From positions 1 to 6,825 of the forward strand of contig CAIYWM010000242.1 of assembly GCA_903929895.1 (NCBI GenBank): a stretch of DNA of 6,825 nucleotides, given 5' to 3'. The notes beneath the pieces were generated by a model. The model searched no databases and had not been told where the DNA came from. It saw nothing but the letters and a program-made list of their open reading frames with translations. Made by a program: the position numbers and the translations under genes. The stretch is from an uncultured Alphaproteobacteria bacterium (lineage in GTDB: Bacteria; Pseudomonadota; Alphaproteobacteria; Reyranellales; Reyranellaceae). Positions 1 through 6,336 of the stretch are shown in pieces; within the stretch, counting starts at the first letter, position 1; each line of letters opens with the position of its first letter.

Positions 1-1783
1 CCTCCGGCACGCCCAGCAGCAGCCGTTCGGCGATCAGGCCGACGCGGTTGGATTCCGCCAGCGAGACGCCGGGATTGAACTGGAGCGTCAGCGTGAACGA
101 GCCTTCGTTGAACGGCGGCAGAAAGGCGCGCGGCAGCAGGAATGCCCCGGCCAGCGCGATCGCCACCGCGACGGCGGTCGCCGCTGCGATCGGCAGCGGC
201 CGGTCGAGCGCTCCGGCCAGCGCCGCCGCGTAACGCTGCTTCAGCCAGCGCACCAGCGGGCTTTCCGGCGCCGTCAGCCGCTTCATGTTGGGCAGCAGGC
301 AGTAGGCCAGCACTGGCGTCACGGTGATCGAGACCAGCAGGCTCGCCAGGATCGAGATGATGTAGGCCTCGCCCAGCGGCGCGAACAGTCGGCCCTCGAT
401 GCCGCCCAGCGCGAACAGCGGCACGAACACCAGCACGATGATCGTGGTGGCGTAGACGATGCCGGAGCGGACCTCCTGCGAGGCCGAGACGACCACGTCG
501 AACACCGGCCGCGGCTGGTCGGCGAGCCGGTTCTCGCGCAGCCGCCGGTGGATGTTCTCGACGTCGACCACGGCGTCGTCGACCAGCTCGCCGATCGCGA
601 TGGCGAGACCGCCCAGGGTCATCGTGTTGATCGACAGGCCCAGCACCCCGAACACGATGGCCGTGGTCAGGATCGACAGCGGGATCGCGATGAGCGAGAT
701 CGCCGTCGTGCGCCAGTTCAGCAGGAAGGCGAACAGCACCACCGCGACCGCGAGGCCCGCCTCGACCAGCACGCGCCGCACGTTGTCGACCGAGGTCTGG
801 ATGAAGTTGGCCTGCCGGAACACGACCTGGTCGATCTTCGTTCCGGCGGGGAGCCCGCGCTCCAGCTCCGCCAGCGCCGCCTCGATCTCGCGGGTCAGCG
901 CGATCGTGTCGACGTTCGGCTGCTTCTCGACCGAGACGATGACCGCCGGCTTGCCCATGTGCCCGGCATCGCCGCGCTTGACCCGCGGCGCGAAGCTCAC
1001 GGCCGCGACCTGGTGCAGCAGCACCGGCCTGCCGTTCACGTTGGCAACGGCGATGCTTCGCAGGTCGTCGAGGTTGGTGGTGCGGCCGATGTTGCGGATC
1101 AGGTATTCGCGGGCATGCAGGTCGGTGAAGCCGCCGCCGCTGTTGGTGCCGAACTGCGCCACCGACTTCTCGACCTGCTCGTAGGTCACGCCGAGCGCGC
1201 GCAGCGCCGAGGGCTGCGGCGCGACGCGGAACTGCCGCACCTCGCCGCCCATCGGGATCACCTGCGCCACGCCGGGACTGGACAGGAGTCGCGGCCGTAC
1301 GGTGAAGTCGGCGACCTCGCGCAGCTCCATCGGCGAGAGCGTGTCGCTGGTCATCGCCAGCATGAGGATCTGCCCCATGATCGAGCTGACCGGTCCCATC
1401 TGCGGCGCGGTCCCGGCCGGCAGCTGGTCGCGCACCGAGGCCAGCCGCTCGGCCACCAGCTGGCGGTTGCGGTAGATGTCGGTCTTCCAGTCGAACTCGA
1501 CATAGACGATCGACAGGCCGACGCCCGACACCGACCGCACGCGCGTGACGCCAGGTACGCCATTCATCTGCGTCTCGATCGGGAAGCTCACCAGCACCTC
1601 GACCTCGGGGGGCGCCAGCCCCTCGGCCTCGGTCATGATCGTCACCGTGGGACGGTTGAGGTCGGGGAACACGTCGACCGGCAGACGCGGCACCATGTAG
1701 AGGCCGAGCACCACCAATGCGCCGGCGAGCGCCAGCACGAGGAGCCGATTGGCGACCGAATGGGTGACGAGGAACGTGAACAT
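1..1783 (-). CDS. CusA/CzcA-family heavy-metal efflux RND transporter, inner-membrane pump (N-terminal 594 codons; 3' end cut by window edge)
   Basis: Proton-driven RND pump that with its adaptor would expel metal ions from the periplasm or cytoplasm. The frame is open from ATG 1783 to the left edge; full family members are about 1,030-1,060 residues, so only the first 57% is here. Visible: TM1 at about residues 12-32, then [18 protein letters not shown], which is typical of this family, the first porter domain, a membrane block from about residue 335, and TM4 motif [19 protein letters not shown] (A396 to about R414) with acidic D402, D403 and E409 for proton relay. The CzcA-type 'DFG' before this motif is replaced by 'AIG'. 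At the position of CusA Met573 (recalled alignment) there is T566 in [10 protein letters not shown], so Cu/Ag specificity is not supported; the substrate is undetermined. Start choice: AGGGG (1794-1790) lies 6 bases before the ATG and overlaps the adaptor's stop; the two genes are 9 bases apart, so they are cotranscribed and probably coupled. Confidence 0.93.
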   Translation of the reverse strand, partial: MFTFLVTHSVANRLLVLALAGALVVLGLYMVPRLPVDVFPDLNRPTVTIMTEAEGLAPPEVEVLVSFPIETQMNGVPGVTRVRSVSGVGLSIVYVEFDWKTDIYRNRQLVAERLASVRDQLPAGTAPQMGPVSSIMGQILMLAMTSDTLSPMELREVADFTVRPRLLSSPGVAQVIPMGGEVRQFRVAPQPSALRALGVTYEQVEKSVAQFGTNSGGGFTDLHAREYLIRNIGRTTNLDDLRSIAVANVNGRPVLLHQVAAVSFAPRVKRGDAGHMGKPAVIVSVEKQPNVDTIALTREIEAALAELERGLPAGTKIDQVVFRQANFIQTSVDNVRRVLVEAGLAVAVVLFAFLLNWRTTAISLIAIPLSILTTAIVFGVLGLSINTMTLGGLAIAIGELVDDAVVDVENIHRRLRENRLADQPRPVFDVVVSASQEVRSGIVYATTIIVLVFVPLFALGGIEGRLFAPLGEAYIISILASLLVSITVTPVLAYCLLPNMKRLTAPESPLVRWLKQRYAAALAGALDRPLPIAAATAVAVAIALAGAFLLPRAFLPPFNEGSFTLTLQFNPGVSLAESNRVGLIAERLLLGVPE

Positions 1784-1792
1784 GGCGGGCCC

Positions 1793-3466
1793 CTAGCGCA
1801 CGTGGTCGAGCAGGTCGGTACCCTGCGTCACGATCCGCTGTCCGGCGCCCGCGCCGGAGACGATCAGCACACGCCCGCCGTCCAGCGGCTCGACTCGCAC
1901 CGCGCGCGGCACGAAACGCTCCGGTGCGGTGTGCTCGAACACAAAATCCTGGCCGTTGGCGGTGCGCACGACGGCGCTGCGCGGCACCGCGACGCCGTCG
2001 CGCCGATCGTCGGTCGCGACCTGCACCGTCACGAACTGGCCCGCCCGCAACCCGTTCGTGTCGCCCTCGATGGCGAAGTGGACCGGGATCGACTGGCTGC
2101 GGTCGGCAAAGCCAGAGCCGCGGAAGGCCAGTTTGAGGTTCAGCCCGGCAGCCGTCGTGGCGCTGGCGCTCACCGGGTTGATCGCGGCGAAGCTCAGCGC
2201 CTCCACCCAGAGCCGCGTCGGGTCGACGATGTGGAAGATGACGGCGTTGGGCTGCGCCATCTGGCCGGCGACCGGCGTGGCATCGGCCACGATGCCGTCG
2301 ACCGGTGCGACCAGCGCCTCCGGCTGGCGGCGGCTGAAGTCGAGGGCGGTGCGGCGATCCTTGAGGCCCTGCAGCTCGAGCTGAGTCTCCTCGTACATCT
2401 GCCGCGCCACCGCGCCGCTGGACACCAGCCGCGCGTAACGCGCAAGGCGCGTCTCGGCGATGCTGATCTGCTGGTCGAGCTCGCCCTGGCGCTGTCGCAT
2501 GTCGGAGACGTCGATCTGCTGGATCGGCGGCGCGACGTAAGCCAGCACGTCGCCCTTCGCCACCTCGGCGCCGAGGCGCGGGAAGCCGTTCGGTGGCGCC
2601 GACAGCCGGCCTCCCACCGACGCCTGCACGACGCCGCTGGCGTTTGGATCGGGGATCACTCGACCGGGCAGTTCCATCGAGCGGTGGAAGGTGGCCTGGG
2701 CGGTGAGCACGGTGCGTACGCCGAAGATCCGCTGCACCGCCTTGGGCACGTGGAGCGTGCCGTCGGCCAGCCGCTGCGCCCGTTCGCCGGCGGGTGGTAT
2801 CGCCGCGGTTTGCCCGTCGCCGTGATCATGACCCGTATGTGCGTCGGCAGGCTCGCTCCAGGCGACGGCCAGCGGCAGCACGAGCAGGAGTGCGGCAGCC
2901 CGCCTGCCGCGCCGGCCCGCGGCAATGCCGATCAGGAGTCCCGCGCCGACCCCGACGAGCAGGACGAGGCTCCAGAGCGCCCAGCCCTGCAGGGGGGGCC
3001 ACCACGAGGCGAGCCAGGCCGAAGCGGTTGCACCACCGGCCCGCGCCGGCGCGGCGGTGGGCATCGTCACCAGCGTCAGCGGCAGGATCTCGAGGTCGGC
3101 GCCGACGGCGACCGTGGCGATCAGGTCGAACCGGCCGGGCTTGGCCAGGAAAGGCGCATCCAGGCGGTAGCGGTCGCCGTCTTCCGTGGCCTTCACCGGG
3201 CCGTTGGGCGTTTCCACCGTGATGTCGGCGCCAGCCAGCGGTTCGTTGGTGGCAAACGCGTCGAGATAGAGGGTAACGCTGGCGCCCTCGGCGACGGCCA
3301 CGAGTTCGAACGCCGTGCCGACGACTTCTGCGCGCGCGCCCGCAGGAGCAGCAGCGACGGAAGCGACGGTCGGGGCGGCGCCATGGTCATGCCCCTCATG
3401 CGCGCCGGCAGGTGAGATGCCGAACGAGAGGGCCACCGCGAGCGCGGCGGCAGAACGTACAGACAT
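1793..3466 (-). CDS. Efflux RND transporter periplasmic adaptor subunit (CzcB/HlyD-type membrane fusion protein) with N-terminal His-rich extension
   Basis: Adaptor (557 aa) that would link the RND pump to an outer-membrane channel. Layout: signal peptide about 1-22 ending AGA, then HEGHDHG (23-29); a small beta-rich periplasmic domain about 50-135 (LYLDAFATNEPLAGADITVE region); a membrane span about 161-183; basic RRGRR (185-189), expected to face the cytoplasm; a second hydrophobic run about 190-203; a second His cluster HTGHDHGDG (210-218); then the adaptor proper from about 235. The latter includes GRVIPDPNASGVVQAS (268-283), a lipoyl/barrel half around 284-312, an alpha hairpin about 320-378, the returning lipoyl half LVAPVDGIVADATPVAGQ (385-402), beta-barrel about 415-485 and membrane-proximal domain to LLDHVR at the end. 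Start choice: GAAGGA (3480-3475) lies 8 bases before the ATG. It is the middle gene of the efflux operon. The extended N-terminus is, from memory, shared by a subgroup of CzcB-like adaptors. Metal identity cannot be read from sequence. Confidence 0.93.
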   Translation of the reverse strand: MSVRSAAALAVALSFGISPAGAHEGHDHGAAPTVASVAAAPAGARAEVVGTAFELVAVAEGASVTLYLDAFATNEPLAGADITVETPNGPVKATEDGDRYRLDAPFLAKPGRFDLIATVAVGADLEILPLTLVTMPTAAPARAGGATASAWLASWWPPLQGWALWSLVLLVGVGAGLLIGIAAGRRGRRAAALLLVLPLAVAWSEPADAHTGHDHGDGQTAAIPPAGERAQRLADGTLHVPKAVQRIFGVRTVLTAQATFHRSMELPGRVIPDPNASGVVQASVGGRLSAPPNGFPRLGAEVAKGDVLAYVAPPIQQIDVSDMRQRQGELDQQISIAETRLARYARLVSSGAVARQMYEETQLELQGLKDRRTALDFSRRQPEALVAPVDGIVADATPVAGQMAQPNAVIFHIVDPTRLWVEALSFAAINPVSASATTAAGLNLKLAFRGSGFADRSQSIPVHFAIEGDTNGLRAGQFVTVQVATDDRRDGVAVPRSAVVRTANGQDFVFEHTAPERFVPRAVRVEPLDGGRVLIVSGAGAGQRIVTQGTDLLDHVR

Positions 3467-3474
3467 GAAAGCAA

Positions 3475-3480
3475 TCCTTC
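3475..3480 (-). promoter_or_regulatory. Ribosome binding site of the adaptor gene
   Basis: GAAGGA on the minus strand, 8 bases before ATG 3466. It supports this start and independent ribosome entry after a 50-base gap from the upstream small gene. Confidence 0.75.
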
Positions 3481-3516
3481 ATCGTGATCCGGCGCGCAGG
3501 AGCGCGCGCAGGCAGA

Positions 3517-3984
3517 TCAGATGAAGGTTCTGGGGGGCTTTTTCGGACCTTCGGCCAGACGGCCGGTGAGCCTGCGGGCCTCGGCGGAGGCCGGCAACCA
3601 GGCGCCGAGCAGCGGCGCCGTCAGCGAGGCCTTGCCGAATGAGATCTTCACGCACCCGCCGCAGTGGGTATTGTCGCAGCACATGCCAACGCAGCCGGTG
3701 CCGGGCAGATCGCCCCCGGGCCTGTCGTCCACGGCGACGTCGAAGCTCATCGGCGTCGCCGCGTCAGCCTCGAGGACCGCCTCAACGCCCATCGCCACGG
3801 ACGGCGCCGGAACGGCGGCCTCTTTGACGACAGGCGAGATCTGTACCGGAGCGGCAGCACCGCCGGCGGGCCCGTGGGCATGGGCGTGGCCAGGATGCGC
3901 ATTTGCCGCGCCCGCGCCGAAGAACGCCGTGATCGCAAGGATCACAGTGCCGAGCAGCGGCGCGAGGAAGCGGCGGAAGGACAT
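3517..3984 (-). CDS. Small exported His/Cys-rich protein, probable periplasmic metal-binding accessory of the efflux operon
   Basis: 155 aa; I do not recognise a named family. Residues 1-29 form a clear signal peptide (basic SFRRF, hydrophobic core, AGAANA before the likely cut). The mature protein would begin with a His-rich segment HPGHAHAHG (30-38; His 30, 33, 35, 37), followed by an Ala/Pro/Val-rich stretch, then a compact Cys cluster GCVGMCCDNTHCGGC (97-111; Cys 98, 102, 103, 108, 111 plus His 107), and a basic C-terminus GPKKPPRTFI. The two clusters are plausible metal ligands, by inference only. It is the first gene of the operon, 50 bases before the adaptor, which also carries His-rich motifs, so a metal-buffering, delivery or sensing role fits. 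No Shine-Dalgarno is seen before ATG 3984; the candidate -10 ends about 10 bases upstream, so the mRNA may be nearly leaderless. Similar small His/Cys-rich exported proteins are known beside other CzcCBA-type operons. Confidence 0.82.
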   Translation of the reverse strand: MSFRRFLAPLLGTVILAITAFFGAGAANAHPGHAHAHGPAGGAAAPVQISPVVKEAAVPAPSVAMGVEAVLEADAATPMSFDVAVDDRPGGDLPGTGCVGMCCDNTHCGGCVKISFGKASLTAPLLGAWLPASAEARRLTGRLAEGPKKPPRTFI

Positions 3985-3993
3985 GTCAGCGAA

Positions 3994-4021
3994 AATCTAA
4001 CGATGCCGCGCGGCAATTCAA
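3994..4021 (-). promoter_or_regulatory. Candidate sigma70-type promoter of the efflux operon with an internal palindrome
   Basis: On the minus strand TTGAAT (4021-4016) and TAGATT (3999-3994) are separated by 16 bases, each matching the sigma70 consensus at 4 of 6 bases. The expected transcription start (about 3987) is within a few bases of ATG 3984. The spacer contains the perfect 12-bp palindrome TGCCGCGCGGCA. Assignment is by eye only. Confidence 0.5.
4004..4015. promoter_or_regulatory. Perfect 12-bp palindrome TGCCGCGCGGCA, candidate operator
   Basis: The sequence equals its own reverse complement and sits between the candidate -35 and -10 of the efflux operon, where metal-responsive regulators commonly bind. 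The spacer is 16 bp rather than the 19-20 bp typical of MerR-type promoters, so a repressor would be the simpler reading. In GC-rich DNA such GC palindromes can also occur by chance. Confidence 0.4.
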
Positions 4022-4031
4022 GGGCAGGTCT

Positions 4032-4100
4032 TCACTCGTCACAGCAGTCGGCTTGGGCGGCGCTGCCGAAAACGAGCAGCAGCCCGAGGGCAGAAATCAG
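4032..4100 (-). other. Short signal-peptide-like reading frame without a normal start, ending in ADCCDE
   Basis: In this frame the minus strand reads LISALGLLLVFGSAAQADCCDE then TGA (4034-4032): a hydrophobic core, an AQA cleavage-like site and a Cys pair. It looks like the start of a small exported protein. The only start in place is CTG 4100; the frame is open upstream only to a TGA at about 4132, with no ATG, GTG or TTG. It lies immediately after the SDR remnant and just before the efflux promoter. It could be a fragment left at a recombination junction, a leader-like peptide, or chance. Not recognised as a known protein. Confidence 0.3.
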
Positions 4101-4104
4101 TTTC

Positions 4105-4317
4105 TGGCGTGCTCGAGCCGCCCAGCATGTGGACGATCATGCCGATCTCGCCCAGGTGTTCCTGCGCGGCCGCGGCGAGGCGCAGCCCTGCGCGGTCGTG
4201 AGATCGGCGGCGATGAACATGGACTCAAGGATTGACGACGGTCGCGAGTGCGCCGGTGCCGCGCGTGCCCGACGTGAACAACGCCCGCTTGCCCTTGAGC
4301 TGGAGGAAGCCGCTTAT
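4105..4317 (-). pseudogene. Decayed N-terminal remnant of a short-chain dehydrogenase/reductase (SDR) oxidoreductase
   Basis: Three blocks in order on the minus strand match the N-terminus of a common SDR family. (1) FLQLKGKRALFTSGTRGTGA (4308-4249) holds the glycine-rich cofactor motif TSGTRGTG. (2) After an in-frame TGA (4227-4225), in another frame, MFIAADLTTAQGCA (4220-4179) matches the strand and Asp region. (3) Back in the first frame, AAAAQEHLGEIGMIVHML (4176-4123) continues into GGSSTP, with homology ending about 4105. About 20 residues between blocks 1 and 2, and everything beyond about residue 100 of a roughly 260-residue enzyme, are missing. Where the start codon is expected there is ATA (4317-4315); an ATG there would form an ATGA overlap with the upstream gene's stop. 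The gene is dead. The pairing of a LysR regulator, NTF2-like protein and this SDR type recurs in alphaproteobacteria as I recall. The SDR call rests on remembered family sequences. Confidence 0.72.
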
Positions 4318-4637
4318 GCGCCGATCCTCAAGGCCGTGATGCGCCCGTCCACGAGCCGGAAGGCGAAGGTGAGGAGGGCCGGGCTGCCGGGAAACTGTCC
4401 GGTGACCTTGGCGCGGACGAGGGTGCGATCCTGCTCCTCGCGGATCTCGCACGGCTCGGCCGTGTGGCGGTACTGCGCCTTGGCCGCGCGCCACCACACA
4501 CCGATGGCTGTGTGACCGGCGTGTGTGCGGCCTTCGTCCTCGACGATGGCGTCCGGCGCGAAGGCATCGAGGGGAGCCTTATCGGGCGCGCCTTTGTCGG
4601 CGTCGAAGAAGGTCTTGACCGGGGCTGGCAGGTTCAT
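4314..4637 (-). CDS. Nuclear transport factor 2 (NTF2/SnoaL-like) family protein
   Basis: 107 aa, a normal size for a minimal one-domain NTF2-fold protein. Begins [20 protein letters not shown], continues [20 protein letters not shown] (residues 22-41, helix then first strand with the usual acidic/His patch), then [20 protein letters not shown] (45-64), and ends in beta strands [20 protein letters not shown] and [14 protein letters not shown]. Such proteins bind small ligands or act as isomerase/hydratase-like enzymes or detoxification accessories; the substrate here is unknown. Start choice: GAAGGA (4650-4645) lies 7 bases before ATG 4637; longer in-frame starts up to 4928 would run through the divergent spacer and the LysR gene, and are rejected. 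It is transcribed divergently from the LysR regulator, which probably controls it. The stop TAA sits exactly where the neighbouring SDR remnant would have begun. Confidence 0.88.
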   Translation of the reverse strand: MNLPAPVKTFFDADKGAPDKAPLDAFAPDAIVEDEGRTHAGHTAIGVWWRAAKAQYRHTAEPCEIREEQDRTLVRAKVTGQFPGSPALLTFAFRLVDGRITALRIGA

Positions 4638-4644
4638 GATCGTT

Positions 4645-4650
4645 TCCTTC
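4645..4650 (-). promoter_or_regulatory. Ribosome binding site fixing the NTF2-like start
   Basis: GAAGGA on the minus strand, 7 bases before ATG 4637. It decides between this start and longer upstream in-frame starts. Confidence 0.75.
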
Positions 4651-4660
4651 AGCGTGTGAC

Positions 4661-4743
4661 TGTCCCGCGCGATGTAGGCCTGTACGGCAATCCCGATAAG
4701 TGGGACAAAGAGGGATGAGCCGTCGCGAAAGCCGGGACAAAGA
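4661..4743. promoter_or_regulatory. Divergent regulatory region with repeated GGGACA elements, candidate LysR binding sites
   Basis: Within the 109-bp spacer between the LysR and NTF2-like starts, GGGACAAAGA occurs twice as an exact direct repeat (4702-4711 and 4734-4743, 32 bp apart, three helical turns). A third core copy lies inverted as TGTCCC (4661-4666). The first copy overlaps a dyad TCCC-N7-GGGA (4691-4705). LysR-type regulators usually bind T-N11-A dyads near the divergent promoter; this dyad is slightly longer than that. The copy at 4734-4743 would overlap the ribosome entry region of the regulator itself, consistent with autorepression. Inference from arrangement only. Confidence 0.4.
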
Positions 4744-4746
4744 ACA

Positions 4747-5652
4747 GTGAACGGGGTTGGGCTGGGCGAGTTCGACGCCGCCCTCGCCGTCGCCCGGGAG
4801 GGTTCGTTCCGCGCCGCGGCCCGGGCGCTCGGCCTGTCGACGACGGCGTTGAGCAATGCCGTGGCGAAGCTCGAGACGAGCGTGGGTGTGCGCCTGTTCA
4901 ACAGGACGACGCGCAGCGTTTCGCTCACCGACGCCGGCCGCGCCTTCGTCGAGCAGGCGGGCCCGGCCCTGCGCGATCTTCACGGCGCGATGGAGAGGGT
5001 CCGCGCGCAGCAGGCGACGCCTTCGGGAACGCTGCGCATCAACGGCTTCGCATCAGGCGCGCGGGAGATCATTGCGCCGCTGGTCCTGGAGTTCCTGCGC
5101 CGCCATCCCGCAGTGCATGTCGACCTCGTGACCGAGGGAAGGCTGGTCGACATCGTGGCCGACGGCTTCGACCTGGGGGTGCGCCGCGCGGACCTGGTGC
5201 CCGCCGATATGATCGCCGTCCCGCTCGGCCGGCCGCAGCGCCATGCCGTCGTGGCGTCCCCGGCCTATTTCAGCCAGCACGGCACACCGCGCGCGCCGAT
5301 GGATCTCGGCCGGCATCGCTGCATCCGCACCCGCCTGCCCAACGGTGCGCTGTTCCGGTGGCATTTCGAGAAGCGCGGGGAAACGGTCCTGGTCGACGTG
5401 AACGGGCCGATCACCCTGGACGAAGCCAGCCTGGCGCGCGTGGCGGTGCTGCAGGGGGTGGGCATCGGCTTCTTTCTGGAGCAGGATGTGCGCGACGACA
5501 TCGCCGCCGGCCGCCTCGTGCGCGTGCTCGACGACTGGACACCGCCGATCGCCGACCTCTGCCTCTATTATCCCGGCCGGCGCAATCCCTCCGCCGCCCT
5601 CAAGGAATTCGTCGGTCTGGCCCGTGAACTCGGCCGGAAGGCGAGATCGTGA
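4747..5652 (+). CDS. LysR family transcriptional regulator
   Basis: 301 aa, a standard LTTR length. The N-terminal winged helix-turn-helix spans about residues 7-66: [20 protein letters not shown], then [13 protein letters not shown] as recognition helix (31-43), [15 protein letters not shown] as wing (50-64). The effector-binding domain follows from about residue 92 ([20 protein letters not shown]) to the end, with the typical [21 protein letters not shown] and [13 protein letters not shown] blocks of the CrgA/DmlR-like subgroup. The start is GTG 4747; an upstream Shine-Dalgarno is weak (GGGAC about 9 bases before). Divergent orientation to the NTF2-like gene is the classic LTTR layout, so the NTF2-like gene (and originally the SDR behind it) is the likely target. 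Ligand unknown. With the SDR lost, the regulator may control a reduced regulon. Confidence 0.93.
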   Translation: MNGVGLGEFDAALAVAREGSFRAAARALGLSTTALSNAVAKLETSVGVRLFNRTTRSVSLTDAGRAFVEQAGPALRDLHGAMERVRAQQATPSGTLRINGFASGAREIIAPLVLEFLRRHPAVHVDLVTEGRLVDIVADGFDLGVRRADLVPADMIAVPLGRPQRHAVVASPAYFSQHGTPRAPMDLGRHRCIRTRLPNGALFRWHFEKRGETVLVDVNGPITLDEASLARVAVLQGVGIGFFLEQDVRDDIAAGRLVRVLDDWTPPIADLCLYYPGRRNPSAALKEFVGLARELGRKARS

Positions 5653-5753
5653 ACGGCGGCACTCGTCTTTTCGCAGGCCGGCGCGAGACCGCTGGTGACG
5701 GACGAGACATCACACCTCATGCGCAGCCGCGCCATATGGGTTAGGAAACGCCG

Positions 5754-6119
5754 ATGTCCGATATCGAAACCCTCCGCAAATCGCTCGCCCTCTCGTCCGA
5801 AGGGCTGGCTTCCGAAGACAAGAAGACGATGGCCATCGACGCCATCACCCGGATTCTCGACGCGCTCGAGATCGGCGTCGGCGCGTTCGGCGAATGGGAG
5901 CAGCGCTGCCTGGCGGCGTCGATCATCGCGCTCCGTGCGGGAAAGTACGATGACTCCCGGGCGCTGGCGCGCCGCGCGATCTGGCCCGAGGAAAACCGTC
6001 GCAATTCCGGCGTCGCGCGCCTGCTGCTGCGCCCGGGAATGCTGACGATCCCCGAACTCCGTAAGGAGTTCAAAATCGCGCAGTCCATGCCTCCCCGGAA
6101 GGTCCGCCCCGTCGAATAG
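5754..6119 (+). CDS. Hypothetical protein, 121 aa, mostly alpha-helical
   Basis: I do not recognise this family. The protein starts MSDIETLRKSLALSSEGLAS and appears soluble and helical, with a central helix-rich part (about 24-70: TMAIDAITRILDALEIGVGA, then WEQRCLAASIIALRAGKYDD) and a basic Pro-containing tail ending PPRKVRPVE. There is no signal peptide or membrane span and one cysteine (Cys51). It is judged real because AGGAAA (5743-5748) stands 5 bases before ATG 5754 and the codons end almost always in G or C. Overlapping long frames on the opposite strand lack this support. It follows the LysR gene after 101 bases on the same strand; cotranscription is possible but not shown. A hairpin lies just after its stop. 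Confidence 0.8.
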   Translation: MSDIETLRKSLALSSEGLASEDKKTMAIDAITRILDALEIGVGAFGEWEQRCLAASIIALRAGKYDDSRALARRAIWPEENRRNSGVARLLLRPGMLTIPELRKEFKIAQSMPPRKVRPVE

Positions 6120-6336
6120 GATGAGTGGATTAAGCGGCTCAATGCGCAGGCACCGCGCATTGAGGGCGGGCGCATTCGCCTGGGGTTCAGGATAGGCGGG
6201 CCCGCGAGTGTGGTTGTCAGGACACGCCTCTGTGCGATCGTCCGTCAGGGTGCCCGTGGTCGGAACTGTTCGCGCCTCGTCGTCGTTCGCTTCCCCGCAG
6301 GTCACTCCAACCAGTGAACGGGTACGGGATACCGAC
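6120..6336. other. Intergenic stretch between the 121-aa gene and the microprotein
   Basis: Apart from the hairpin at 6138-6164 I see no gene, RNA or clear promoter in these 217 bases. Open frames through it on both strands have unremarkable, Ser/Arg-rich composition and no ribosome site. Confidence 0.5.
6138..6164. repeat. Perfect inverted repeat (10-bp stem, 7-base loop), possible terminator
   Basis: CTCAATGCGC (6138-6147), loop AGGCACC, GCGCATTGAG (6155-6164). It begins 18 bases after the stop of the 121-aa gene, which fits a transcription terminator or mRNA-stabilising hairpin. No T-run follows on either strand, so it is not a canonical intrinsic terminator; a protein-binding dyad is an alternative. 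Confidence 0.6.

Noticed and set aside
459..1184. A 241-codon plus-strand frame opposite the RND pump gene
   Set aside because: Ser/Thr/Arg-rich translation without motifs; antisense to the clearly conserved pump sequence.
548..3415. A 955-codon open frame on the plus strand, antisense to the RND pump and adaptor genes
   Set aside because: Its translation is dominated by His, Arg, Asp and Gly with no domain, and it lies opposite two well-recognised genes. Long antisense frames arise readily in GC-rich DNA with G/C-ending codons.
3521..4515. Plus-strand frames of 159 and 283 codons overlapping the His/Cys-rich gene and the NTF2-like gene
   Set aside because: They run antisense to genes with signal peptide, motif or ribosome-site support and show no recognisable features of their own.
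4638..4928. A 97-residue N-terminal extension of the NTF2-like protein
   Set aside because: It crosses the divergent spacer and the start of the LysR gene, its sequence is not conserved-looking, and a good ribosome site precedes the inner ATG 4637.
6208..6336. Longer start for the small membrane protein (75 aa in total)
   Set aside because: The extra 43 residues are Ser/Val/Arg-rich without structure; the inner ATG 6337 gives a coherent membrane microprotein.
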